Source: Armatimonadota bacterium (GTDB lineage: Bacteria; Armatimonadota; Fimbriimonadia; Fimbriimonadales; Fimbriimonadaceae). From it: DNA of 64,000 nt. Both the position numbers and the translations under genes were made by a program. The notes below the pieces were generated by a model. The model was not told where the DNA came from. It was given only the letters and a program-made list of their open reading frames with translations, and did not search any database. Below, one piece after another: positions 17,301 to 25,128 of this stretch (positions within the stretch are counted from its first letter, which is position 1; the number at the start of each line of letters is the position of its first letter). The stretch spans positions 1 to 64,000 of the forward strand of contig JADFMN010000002.1 of NCBI GenBank assembly GCA_022563855.1, given 5' to 3'.

Positions 17301-18087
17301 ATTCCACTGCCCGAGGGTCGCCACGCATGTCTGCGATGATGCCCACACTCGTTAACATGTCCGCTAACCAGAGTTCGTATCCTGCACTTTCACTTGCTTC
17401 GCAAGCTTTGTCATACCACTCCTTGGCCGCCTCAAAATCATTCAGGTTCCGGCTGCATCGACCGAGGGATGACAGAACATCCGATACTGCCGCCATATCT
17501 CCGCTATCCGACAACAGTTCCAGAGCGTGCTTGTTGGATTTAAGCGCCTTTTCCCAGTTCCGCTGGTCGAACGAGACCCCGGCCACCCGGCGATATAGCC
17601 AGGCCGCAGACGTTTTGTCGACCTCTCTCTCCGCCAGATCCGCTGCCTCGGTCCATTTCGCGATCGCCTCATCCACAACGCCCGACTCGAGCAGCGAAGA
17701 GCCTTCGGAGTACAGCGCCAGTACCTCGGGCGAAAGATCGGGCCGGACCTTGACGCCCAATGGCCTCAGCGGCACCTGCAGGCTCAGCGTCTCATCCCCT
17801 CGCCGCAGTCGCAACTCCACGCTATCTGGACCGAACGTGTTCTCCTCCAACGCCTCCAGCTTCGCTGGCGAGGTCAGCGGCTTGCCGTCATACTCCAGCA
17901 GCCGGTCCTCGACCTCGATCCCCGCCTTCTCCCCCGTGGAGCCCGCCTCCACGCTCTCCACGATCAGCCCCTTCACCAGCACGGCCTGCGACAGGTCGCT
18001 TCCAACCGAGAATAGGCCCGAGGCAGACAAGGACGCACAAGCAACGGCGATCCCAGCAGCCAGCGTCGGCAGTATCCGCATCATCAT
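14368..18087 (-). CDS. exported PDZ-TPR-CHAT protease
   Basis: About 1239 residues. Three ATGs in a row begin the frame; GGAGGG touches the first, so the third (18081) has the best spacing. A signal peptide (ILPTLAAGIAVACASLSASG) precedes a PDZ-like domain (about 35-105: GLIVESVEAGSTGEKAGI). Next come degenerate TPRs and then ten close 42-residue TPRs, each with ERLAPxSLxVAxSLNNLG. The CHAT domain (about 880-1239) has LPFAALVAN, catalytic His about 1103 (HFASHG) and Cys about 1149 (LSACET) and the usual end HWAPFMLVGDWR. Predicted caspase-fold protease in the periplasm, with TPRs for partner binding. It is transcribed away from the caspase-sigma operon across a 245-base divergent promoter region. 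Confidence 0.92.
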   Translation of the reverse strand: MMMRILPTLAAGIAVACASLSASGLFSVGSDLSQAVLVKGLIVESVEAGSTGEKAGIEVEDRLLEYDGKPLTSPAKLEALEENTFGPDSVELRLRRGDETLSLQVPLRPLGVKVRPDLSPEVLALYSEGSSLLESGVVDEAIAKWTEAADLAEREVDKTSAAWLYRRVAGVSFDQRNWEKALKSNKHALELLSDSGDMAAVSDVLSSLGRCSRNLNDFEAAKEWYDKACEASESAGYELWLADMLTSVGIIADMRGDPRAVESYFLRALEIRERLAPDSLALAASLNNLGIAARGRGNLQAAEEYYERSLEIKERLAPNSLGVAASLNNLGIIADMRGDPGAAESYFLLTLEIRERLAPNSLAVAASLNNLGIAAGGRGNLQAAENYYARALEIKERLAPGSLDVAMSLNNLGNVASNRGDLQGAEEYYSRALAIRERLAPNSLAVAASLFSLGIVAADRGNFQAAEEYYRRALAIQERLTPDSFDVADTYNNMGIVAYDLGDLQAAEEYYKRALATYERLAPDSLDVAASLNNLGNVAWARGDLQAAAEYDKRAMAVYERVAPDSLHVAASLHNLGVIAGSRGNLEAEEEYHKRALAIKERLAPDSLDVASTLSSLGHVAWESGDLQAAEEYERRALAIYERLAPDSLDVADSLKNLGVVAYGTDNFADAVQYYSQAIEIIESQRQQIRSAEARSLLLGSKFTAYALLVRAHVALADGTAAFDLVERSRARGLLDEISERGLDFAADAPQELVEEQDEIDARRASTYSMLAKLAGGAGSPEAEDLRAEILRLGVQQRELDAEFRRQSPKYASVQYPQPLDLEGSQAALDEGTLLLTYFVDKEETYLFTLLGGEKPRKEREFGLKLYRLNVGAEELQQLVTDFRYAIVALGAVVQKGKGLYDLLVRPAESEIEKAERVLVCPDGPLHNLPFAALVANVKDASTSKSSQSETARGGWRSGQRRSEFAGVGALADKEDPRALANARFFGETKPLHTIVSMTVYAETRLQWEESPKEYEYELLAFGDPAYGEHSNGQEAEADENFRTRRSQLRQQELSRLPFTLLEVESIAALFGDAAVVRLGTKATETEAKKLSAKARIVHFASHGLLDDEDPLASGIALLASDDDDGILQAWEIFESFRLNADLVVLSACETALGETTKNEGVVGLTRALQYAGARSIVVSLWSVQDDSTSDLMVAFYTELLKGAAKDVALQRAMASVREDATWRHPFHWAPFMLVGDWR
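16100..17350. repeat. ten 126-base tandem units encoding TPRs
   Basis: Within the PDZ-TPR-CHAT gene, 126-base units recur ten times, each translating to a 42-residue TPR with the ERLAP linker. Some neighbouring pairs alternate (IIADMRGD units with AARGRGN units), so part of the array seems to have grown by duplicating two units together. Confidence 0.8.
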
Positions 18088-18331
18088 CCCTCCACCGTTA
18101 CACGAATAAGATAGTCCATGCTGGCTGAGAAGTCAAGAACGTTCGGCGTTTAGGCTATGAATGCAGCCCATGCGAGCACCGTGCGCCGCTCCGGCATCGC
18201 TGTGACCGGCAGTGGCGGCGTATCTTCGGTCGGTAAGGATGTCATGGACGCTCTATGGTAATAAAAACGCAATAGGTATATACTCGATCTGAGGTGCCAG
18301 GCTGGCGACTGAAGCGTCAAAGGAAAACGTA

Positions 18332-20446
18332 ATGCGAATCGCTCAATCAGTCCTCGCGCGTCTCCATCGGCCAGCGCTGGCCCTGTGTGGTTCCGTCATT
18401 CTCGTGGCGCTGACCGCCACCTCTCTGCCGGCCACGAATCCCGTTTCGCGGGATTTGGCAACGGAGCCCACCAAGATCGCCATATTGATCGGCGTCTCTT
18501 ACAAATTGTGTGAAGGCAATCCCAAAATGCTACACACCGCGCAAGATGTCGAGGCGCTGAAAGTCGTTTTAGAGAAGGAGCGGTTCGGATTCCAGGTGTT
18601 CACTTTTGTCACTCCAGAAGAAACCACAAAGGATGCAATCCTGAACGGAATCAGAGACATCGCCAAGAAACACGTCAAGCCGGGCGGAGTGCTGTTCATT
18701 CATTTTTCCGGCCATGGCAAACAGGTCCGCGATGAGAGCGGCGACGAGGCGATCGACGGAAAAGACGAGGCGTTCGTACCGTCTGACGTCTGGCAGGACG
18801 GAGTGAAGAAGCGGTACATACTCGATGACGACATTGCCGTGCTGCTAAAGGAGCTAGAACAGTTTCAAACACTGCAAACGTTGCTCACGTTCGACAGCTG
18901 CTTCTCTGGTTCGATGATGCGCGGTGGACCGCTGGCGCGGGGCGATATCGACCAAGAGTCAGCCGGTGATGCAATCGTGGATACAAGCTTTCTGCTTGAC
19001 GAGATGTCGGGTGCGATAGTCATGTCGGCCGCTCGATCGAACGAAAGGGCGTATGAGCTTAGGAATGAAAAGATCGGAGCGTTTACGTTCGCGCTGGCGT
19101 CTGCACTGGAGTCTTCCGCTGGTCCAGACACCACGATTGAAGAAATTCTCGGAAAGGTAAGACGAGTCCTGATGTCGAAGGGGCACACCCAGGAGCCCCA
19201 GGTCGAGGGCGACAGAACCAGAATCATTTTTGCTGGGGGCACAAAGCAGCGTCCGACTAGCTGGCCTGCGGGGTTAAACGGCAACACCGTTCTGCTCCGG
19301 GCGGGCACAGTGCACGGGATCACAGTCGGCAGCGTACTGCTAGGATGCCAACTCGGCACATTCAGTCCCAACGATGACGATGAAGCCGTCATCGGTAAGT
19401 TTGAGGTCACGAAAGCTGGGATGCTGGAGTCGGAACTCGAGCCGCTCGATAAGGGCATTTTTGACTCGATACCGAAGAAGTTCGTCACCTTCATGTATGA
19501 GCGGTCTGTCGCGACAGATCAAACGCGTGTTTACTCCGACATAGAAGAACTGCGGCTAGCCTTGTCGCAGCGGCTTGACGATAAGAGGTTCGCCGTAACT
19601 GCCGACGACCTTATTGCAGACTTATCGATCGTGCCAGCCAGCGAGCAGGGGAGCGGTCGCGTGTCGCTAGCGAGATTTGGCGCAGTTATTCCGCTGATCC
19701 AGGCAGATAAGAGCTATGTGACCTCAGTTGATCCAAACACGGATGAAGGCATCGGTATTCTCACGGATGCGATCAATAGGTTCAGGCTAGCGCAAAGGTT
19801 TGCCGTGCTGGAGAATCCGGAGGAGACCCGGCTCGTCTCGCTACTCCGCGTCACTCCTTGCGCGGTCGAGTACCGGACGCTCGAGTATGACGTCTCCGGC
19901 GGAGAAACAAAGGAGGGAAGATTCTTGTGCTATGTTGCCGACTTACCAAGACAGTCTGGAAACGCCGACAAAGCGGTCGTAATGGAGCCGGGTAGCTACT
20001 TTACGATCAGAGTCAAGAACCTGTCTCCACGTGAAACGTACTACCATATTCTATCGATCGATCCTGCGTTTAGCACTCATGTTCTCTGGCCTCCTAGAAA
20101 CCAAAGCAACGAACCAGCCCAACCACTGGATGAACTTGCGATCAAAGATGACTTGGTCGGCTGGAAACAGTTCATGGTCAATCGGGAAGTTCGAGGAACA
20201 GTCGTAGGAAAAGTAGCGTTGTATAAAGTCGGCGAAGCGGGCGGAAACGAGACTATCAAAGTGATTCTCGCCACCCGTGACATTGGAATTCACGGGGCTA
20301 TCGCAGGGACCGGGCCTCGCAGGGGCGACGCGTTGAGCTCGCTGCTGCAAGATGCTCTACCGGGCACGCAGCGCACTTCCCCGTTACGAGGCTGGGGCGC
20401 GACCGAGATGACGTTCGTCGTTGGCAAGAAGCGTCCGGCCGACTAG
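18332..20446 (+). CDS. exported caspase (C14) protein with DUF4384-like C-terminus
   Basis: 704 residues. Signal peptide at residues 1-36. The caspase domain spans about 45-290: TKIAILIGVSYK, then His128 (HFSGHGKQV) and Cys190 (TFDSCFSGS), the expected dyad, with an acidic-rich loop between. The middle third is unassigned. Near the C-terminus YFTIRVKNLSPRETYYHILSID resembles DUF4384, a beta-sandwich often joined to bacterial caspase domains. AAAGGAAAA lies before the ATG. It is the first gene of the plus-strand operon that continues with the sigma factor 17 bases later, which suggests that the protease and its transcriptional control are linked. Confidence 0.9.
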   Translation: MRIAQSVLARLHRPALALCGSVILVALTATSLPATNPVSRDLATEPTKIAILIGVSYKLCEGNPKMLHTAQDVEALKVVLEKERFGFQVFTFVTPEETTKDAILNGIRDIAKKHVKPGGVLFIHFSGHGKQVRDESGDEAIDGKDEAFVPSDVWQDGVKKRYILDDDIAVLLKELEQFQTLQTLLTFDSCFSGSMMRGGPLARGDIDQESAGDAIVDTSFLLDEMSGAIVMSAARSNERAYELRNEKIGAFTFALASALESSAGPDTTIEEILGKVRRVLMSKGHTQEPQVEGDRTRIIFAGGTKQRPTSWPAGLNGNTVLLRAGTVHGITVGSVLLGCQLGTFSPNDDDEAVIGKFEVTKAGMLESELEPLDKGIFDSIPKKFVTFMYERSVATDQTRVYSDIEELRLALSQRLDDKRFAVTADDLIADLSIVPASEQGSGRVSLARFGAVIPLIQADKSYVTSVDPNTDEGIGILTDAINRFRLAQRFAVLENPEETRLVSLLRVTPCAVEYRTLEYDVSGGETKEGRFLCYVADLPRQSGNADKAVVMEPGSYFTIRVKNLSPRETYYHILSIDPAFSTHVLWPPRNQSNEPAQPLDELAIKDDLVGWKQFMVNREVRGTVVGKVALYKVGEAGGNETIKVILATRDIGIHGAIAGTGPRRGDALSSLLQDALPGTQRTSPLRGWGATEMTFVVGKKRPAD

Positions 20447-20463
20447 CCGCCGCAGTATTGGCC

Positions 20464-21537
20464 ATGAGTCATGCAACTCTAGAACTCCAATGGGATCCGG
20501 TCGTCTCGCGCACGCTGCGAGACGACCAGGGATTGATCGATGAGATCGAATTCGAGAGCCTTATCGAGCGCCATGTCGTTCCTCTTGCTGGTCGCGTGCT
20601 GAAGAGCCGCTTTGGCGGTTTTCCAAGCCGCGGTCCAAACGTGCGAATGACTGTGGAAGAGGACATGGCAGACCTTGAGGGCGAATGCGTTCGGCTCGTC
20701 ATTCAGAGAATCCGCACGGCAGCGGCGGGCGATGCGGATGTGATCCAAAACCTTGATGGGTATGTAGCGAAGACCGCGCACCGCGTGTTCGACGAGTACT
20801 TGCGCCGCAAAAGCCCGTTGCGCAGTTCCATCAGTAACAAGCTGCGGTATCTGTTGCGAAACCGGACAGGGCTTGCGTTGTGGACCGATTCCGAAGGCGG
20901 GCTTGTCTCGGGATTCGAACAGTGGAAAGCAGAGCAGGTTTCTGTGAAGGGTCGCATCCGCCTGCGCGCGGAGCGTGACGCCAACGCCGTACTCCAGGCG
21001 GTTTTCGCAGCCGGAGAAGACCCAAAGGACTTTCAGGCGCTTGCAGTCTGGCTGCTGCGCGAGAACGGCGGGCCTGCGAGCTTTAGCGATCTCGTTGCCT
21101 CGATCGCGCTCGTAACGGGAACTGTCGACCAAGAGCCGGTGTCTCACGAAGACCTTGGTGCCGGCCATGCCGAAGACATCGTTTCTTCCGGTATATCCGG
21201 TCCCGACGTCCTGACTGAGATGAGGCAGCAGCTTGAACTGCTATGGAGCGAACTGTGTGGACTCCCTGTGAATCAGCGTTGCGCGATACTGTTGAACCTT
21301 CGAGACCATCGCGGCAAGGGCATCGTCGCTCTCTTGCCGATTCTCGACGTAGCGAGCCTGGATCAGATCGCGGAGGCGCTTGAAACTAACCTCGACGATC
21401 TCCGGTCCTTCTGGGACGATCTTCCGCTCGATGATTCGGCGATAGCCGAACGGATCGGCGTAACCCCAGTACAGGTGATTGGGCTCAGGCGGGCGGGGCG
21501 GGCGAGGCTGCATAGAAGAATGGAGGCGAAAAATTGA
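20464..21537 (+). CDS. ECF-type (sigma-70 family) sigma factor, divergent
   Basis: 357 residues from the ATG at 20464 (a TTG two codons earlier is weaker). A region 2-like part at about 25-125 has a pattern of acidic helix, then NLDGYVAKTAHRVFDEYLRRK. The region 4-like end has LPVNQRCAILLNLRDHRG and a helix-turn-helix DSAIAERIGVTPVQVIGLRRAGRARL. Between them lies about 170 residues, far more than the short linker of a normal ECF factor. Predicted to direct RNA polymerase to its own promoters; the next gene looks like its anti-sigma factor. The caspase gene lies just upstream in the same operon. Assignment rests on region 4 more than region 2. Confidence 0.7.
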   Translation: MSHATLELQWDPVVSRTLRDDQGLIDEIEFESLIERHVVPLAGRVLKSRFGGFPSRGPNVRMTVEEDMADLEGECVRLVIQRIRTAAAGDADVIQNLDGYVAKTAHRVFDEYLRRKSPLRSSISNKLRYLLRNRTGLALWTDSEGGLVSGFEQWKAEQVSVKGRIRLRAERDANAVLQAVFAAGEDPKDFQALAVWLLRENGGPASFSDLVASIALVTGTVDQEPVSHEDLGAGHAEDIVSSGISGPDVLTEMRQQLELLWSELCGLPVNQRCAILLNLRDHRGKGIVALLPILDVASLDQIAEALETNLDDLRSFWDDLPLDDSAIAERIGVTPVQVIGLRRAGRARLHRRMEAKN

Positions 21538-21634
21538 AAAAAGTCTCGACCGGTGGTCATATCGCGCATTTGTTCGCATCTCGGCACTGCAAGACGGCCT
21601 GTGCATCTGGTTTGCGCGAGCGGGGTTTTAGGCT

Positions 21635-22918
21635 ATGAAGCGAAAAAAGAACGGCGACGAAGAAAGCAAGCGAATCGACAGGGTTGCAAGCTACGAGAAT
21701 CTGGCTAAGACCCTCGCGGACGAATCTGCGCGCAGCGAATTCGAAGATACCCGCCACTACTCAGCGCTTCGCCAGAGCCTCTTAGGCGAACAGTCCGAAT
21801 CGGGCGTCGAGTTCGAGCTTCTGGAGCAGTACGTCAACGGTACTGCTGACGATGTAACGAGAGAGATTGTCCAGGCGCACATGGCCAGCGACCCAACCGT
21901 TCGGCAAGAAGTCGAAGAGCTATTAGAACTTCGAGGCAAGATTGAGCTCGGAGGACAGACTGCACTCTCTCCGAAGCCGTCAAAGAAGGGCCGGGCTTCG
22001 CTCACCAACTGGGTGTTCGGTTCCTTTGGTGCCGTCGGGATGGCTGCGGCCGCAGCAACGCTCCTGTTCATCGCCAACCCTCGCAGCGAACGGATCAATG
22101 GACTCGAGTCGGAAGTCGCGATCCTCGGTCAAGAATCAGACCATGCAAGATCGGGGTTTGAGGCAGCGCTAGAGGAGATGCAAAAGAACATCGATGAGCG
22201 AGAAGGAGAAATCGGTGACTTGAATGTAAGAATAGGCGACTTGAACGAGGCGCTAGAAGGAGCGACGCCTGAGTCCGTTTTTGAGCAAGCGGGAGCACGG
22301 TACGTAAGATCTGCGAACGGGTTGATCGAGAAGAGAGAGCCAGCCTCAGAGTCGGTATTGGCACTGCTCAGCGGCCGCGCGATCTCCGAGATTGCGTTCA
22401 CGGTGCCGGTGGCGGTAGAAGGGGGCGTTTCTCGCGGGGGCGATCTCCGCGCTGTCGGGCTGACTCCGATTCAATCAAAGGTGCCGACGGACAAACCTGT
22501 TTTCCAGTGGGAGCCGGTCGAAGGCGCAGTCCGCGTCCAGGTCGTTGTCGAGACGATCGCAGGCCAGCCTGTCATCACGAGTCCGTGGCTTGACGGCGAG
22601 CAATGGACTTGCAGCATCGAGCTTGAACCCGGGGTCACGTACCAGTGGTACTTGAACGTTGAGGATTCGGCGGGCGGGATTGAATTAGCGACGGTCCGGG
22701 ATGAGCTGCCTGCGACGTTCGAGATCGGACAGCCCGCTGAGTGGGACAAGGTTGGTTCCTTCACGTTGGGCGAGCCGACGCTTGAGGGCTTCGGGTGGCT
22801 GCTCGAGCGCGGCTACCTGGAAGGAGCGGAAGAGGTCTTAGCAAAACTGATCGCAGCTAACCCGGACGATCCGGAACTCGGTAAATGGCAGAGAGAGCTT
22901 TCCCGCATGAGTGGTTAA
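21635..22918 (+). CDS. membrane anti-sigma-like protein with coiled coil and FN3-like domain
   Basis: 427 residues. The N-terminal cytoplasmic part contains LLEQYVNGTADDVTREIVQAHMASDPTVRQEVEEL, whose layout resembles anti-sigma N-domains, but the His-Cys-Cys zinc ligands of ZAS domains are absent. A membrane span at about 127-148 (GAVGMAAAAATLLFIA) is followed by a coiled coil (about 152-205) and a beta domain (about 280-375, PVFQWEPVEGAVRVQVVV and GVTYQWYL) like fibronectin type III. Position right after the sigma gene makes an anti-sigma role the likely one, with the outer domain sensing. The zinc-less N-domain is the main doubt. Confidence 0.65.
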   Translation: MKRKKNGDEESKRIDRVASYENLAKTLADESARSEFEDTRHYSALRQSLLGEQSESGVEFELLEQYVNGTADDVTREIVQAHMASDPTVRQEVEELLELRGKIELGGQTALSPKPSKKGRASLTNWVFGSFGAVGMAAAAATLLFIANPRSERINGLESEVAILGQESDHARSGFEAALEEMQKNIDEREGEIGDLNVRIGDLNEALEGATPESVFEQAGARYVRSANGLIEKREPASESVLALLSGRAISEIAFTVPVAVEGGVSRGGDLRAVGLTPIQSKVPTDKPVFQWEPVEGAVRVQVVVETIAGQPVITSPWLDGEQWTCSIELEPGVTYQWYLNVEDSAGGIELATVRDELPATFEIGQPAEWDKVGSFTLGEPTLEGFGWLLERGYLEGAEEVLAKLIAANPDDPELGKWQRELSRMSG

Positions 22919-23123
22919 AAGGTCTCCTCTGACGCATCGTTCTGGAAAGGTCATTGCCATGGCTTCGTAGCGGTTCGCACTGGGGATTTTTGTTAGCGGG
23001 ACGCGCATACTCAGCACCAAGCGATCTTGTCCGGAAGACTGCACCACTGCAGGTAGGATCAATCGCTGTTCAGAACCTATTGTGCCAACGCGGGCCACAA
23101 GATACCGGGCGAGAATACGCTGC

Positions 23124-23150
23124 GGAACTAGGTATAACTTTCACAGGTCC
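23124..23150 (+). promoter_or_regulatory. possible ECF-type promoter before the metallopeptidase gene
   Basis: GGAACT at 23124-23129 and GTCC at 23147-23150 have the sequence and spacing of ECF promoters (GGAAC, then about 18 bases, then GTC). It lies 40 bases before the metallopeptidase start in a 270-base gap downstream of the anti-sigma gene, so the local sigma factor could drive the last two genes. A match of this size can arise by chance. Confidence 0.3.
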
Positions 23151-23189
23151 ATTCTTTCCACTGGATCGATGGACCAAAGGAGAACCGAC

Positions 23190-25103
23190 ATGACGTTTCT
23201 GCCTTTGCTTTTGCTGCTCTCCGGCACCGCTCAAGACCCGGAATTTACGCAGGCTGACCTCCAGCTGCTAGTCGATCGCGTGAGTGCTGTGGCCGAGAAG
23301 TTTGACAAATACCTCTATCCGCCAACCGTGAGATTGACTTTCAATGATCGGATAAACGCTTTCTCGACAGTTGAAGCAGAAGGCGATGACCTGCGCGCAG
23401 TCGTCGAGTTTGAACTTGAAATGATCAAGGCGTTCGAATACGACGAGGGCATGATAATGTCGGTCTTGTGCCACGAATTCGCACACTTGGCAAAAGGTCA
23501 TTCGTATTACCGGCTTGTGGACATCGTGACAGGAAAGATTCGAACCGACGTTGAATCCAGGGGTCATTCGCAGTTCGCGGAAACAGAGGCCGACAAGATC
23601 GGACTTCGATACTTGCTTCAAACCGGCGGTACGCGTGAAGACGCGATGAAGGCGTTCCGGTGGATGGAAAACGACCAGCGACGCGGCCGGAACGACGGCT
23701 ACGCGCTGCTCCACTTGCTAAGTGCAACGCATCCCTCGGCGATCGACCGTATGGCATCCATCGCAGAAGACCCTGCCGTATGGGAGTCGCTGCTCACATT
23801 CAGGACCGGCCTTGCTCTGATGGAGTTCGGTGAATGGACTCGCGCAATTCGGCAGTTCAATCGCGCTATCCGGCAAGAAGACGGGTTGGAAGAAGCTTAC
23901 GTCAATCGTGCGATATGTTCTCTGAGGCACTATTACGACTTGCTGTCCAATGACGTGCGAGCGTCTTGGCCGATTCCCGAGTTCTATTACGGCGTCTGGC
24001 TGAAGTGGTCGACAATAACGGCACGAGGCGGTGGGATTGATGTCAAGGACCGAGAGCGGTACGCGGAGGCTAAGAACTATATCTCGGAAGGACTAGGAAA
24101 GTTTCCGACCAACGGAAAGCTGCTTGGTATGTCTGTTCAAGTTCTATCATTGCACCCTGATCAAGTGCCAAAAGCCGAATTCCTTGAAAGCCGTCAAAAG
24201 CTGCTGGACCTATGGGAAGCGCCAGGTGTGAATATGAGTTGGGAAGACAAGAGAGTGGATGACACAGCTCTCATGAGCTACTACGATCGCTCTGAGCTGT
24301 CTACGACCGTCGCCAATACGTATCGCGCAGCCCTGATGGATCATTACATGGACATGATGGGAGAGGTGGCACTCGACCTCGGACTGACGAAAGACGAATC
24401 GAAAGACAAATGGGGATTCCTATTGCGCCAGACTCCGAACATAGCAAGCCTTCTCAGCCACCAGAACACCGCCCCGGAGTGGAAGGACGGGACGTTGCTA
24501 TTGATGAATTGGCTCATGCTCAATCCGGCGACGGATATCTGGAATAGAACTAATGAACAGTATCAGCGGCTCTGTGCGGCAATCGATGCTGAACCTGAAC
24601 CAGTTGAGCCAGCTATGCCAACGCTGGCCACAACGATTTCGGTGCAGATCGCTGAAGGTCAGGTGACACTGATGGATGAGGAGAGTGACTTGGTCAAGGT
24701 GCTAGGTGCGCCGTCATCAGCGGTAGATATCGATCCCGGTAGGCCAGGCCTGAGGAGACTGTATTGGATTGGAGCAAACGCATCCTCAGTTCTACTCGTT
24801 GACGGCAAGACCATGGCATTCTCAACCGCTAGGGTTGGCGCAACCATAACAGTACGTTTAGGTTCTGATCGAACTGCGAACGCTCGGACGGTGACGTTTG
24901 AAGTCGGCAAGACGCTCGAACATGCGGTCGCTTCCTCAAGCGGGGCACTCACGATGATTGACCTTCGATCGAATATGCTCGGTTCAGGACTGTTCGATGA
25001 AGCTGACGTACTGGGTGGTCACAAAATATACTTCGCGAACGGTTTGACTATTGCCCGGCGACCATCTGACGGGGTCATCTTGTCGCTTTCGATCAGTGCT
25101 TAA
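23190..25103 (+). CDS. exported M48-like zinc metallopeptidase with TPR-like region
   Basis: 637 residues. The ATG at 23190 follows AAAGGAGAA at ideal spacing and begins a short signal peptide (MTFLPLLLLLSGTAQ). Zinc motif HEFAH at residues 95-99, and ETEAD at about 132 provides the third ligand, as in M48 peptidases (HExxH, then ExxxD). After the peptidase domain, TPR-like helices (ALMEFGEWTRAIRQFNRAIRQ) fill about 205-330. The last 130 residues, beta-rich, are unassigned. Predicted periplasmic protease. It is placed between the sigma/anti-sigma pair and a TPR-CHAT protease, so it could process the CHAT protein or be processed by it; inference from position only. Confidence 0.82.
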   Translation: MTFLPLLLLLSGTAQDPEFTQADLQLLVDRVSAVAEKFDKYLYPPTVRLTFNDRINAFSTVEAEGDDLRAVVEFELEMIKAFEYDEGMIMSVLCHEFAHLAKGHSYYRLVDIVTGKIRTDVESRGHSQFAETEADKIGLRYLLQTGGTREDAMKAFRWMENDQRRGRNDGYALLHLLSATHPSAIDRMASIAEDPAVWESLLTFRTGLALMEFGEWTRAIRQFNRAIRQEDGLEEAYVNRAICSLRHYYDLLSNDVRASWPIPEFYYGVWLKWSTITARGGGIDVKDRERYAEAKNYISEGLGKFPTNGKLLGMSVQVLSLHPDQVPKAEFLESRQKLLDLWEAPGVNMSWEDKRVDDTALMSYYDRSELSTTVANTYRAALMDHYMDMMGEVALDLGLTKDESKDKWGFLLRQTPNIASLLSHQNTAPEWKDGTLLLMNWLMLNPATDIWNRTNEQYQRLCAAIDAEPEPVEPAMPTLATTISVQIAEGQVTLMDEESDLVKVLGAPSSAVDIDPGRPGLRRLYWIGANASSVLLVDGKTMAFSTARVGATITVRLGSDRTANARTVTFEVGKTLEHAVASSSGALTMIDLRSNMLGSGLFDEADVLGGHKIYFANGLTIARRPSDGVILSLSISA

Positions 25104-25128
25104 TAGGAGGTTCATCGACAGGCTGAGA

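Noticed and set aside
16100-17350. Regular spacing that could suggest a CRISPR array
   Set aside because: The 126-base units are coding TPRs with no unique spacers. No CRISPR array was seen in the window.
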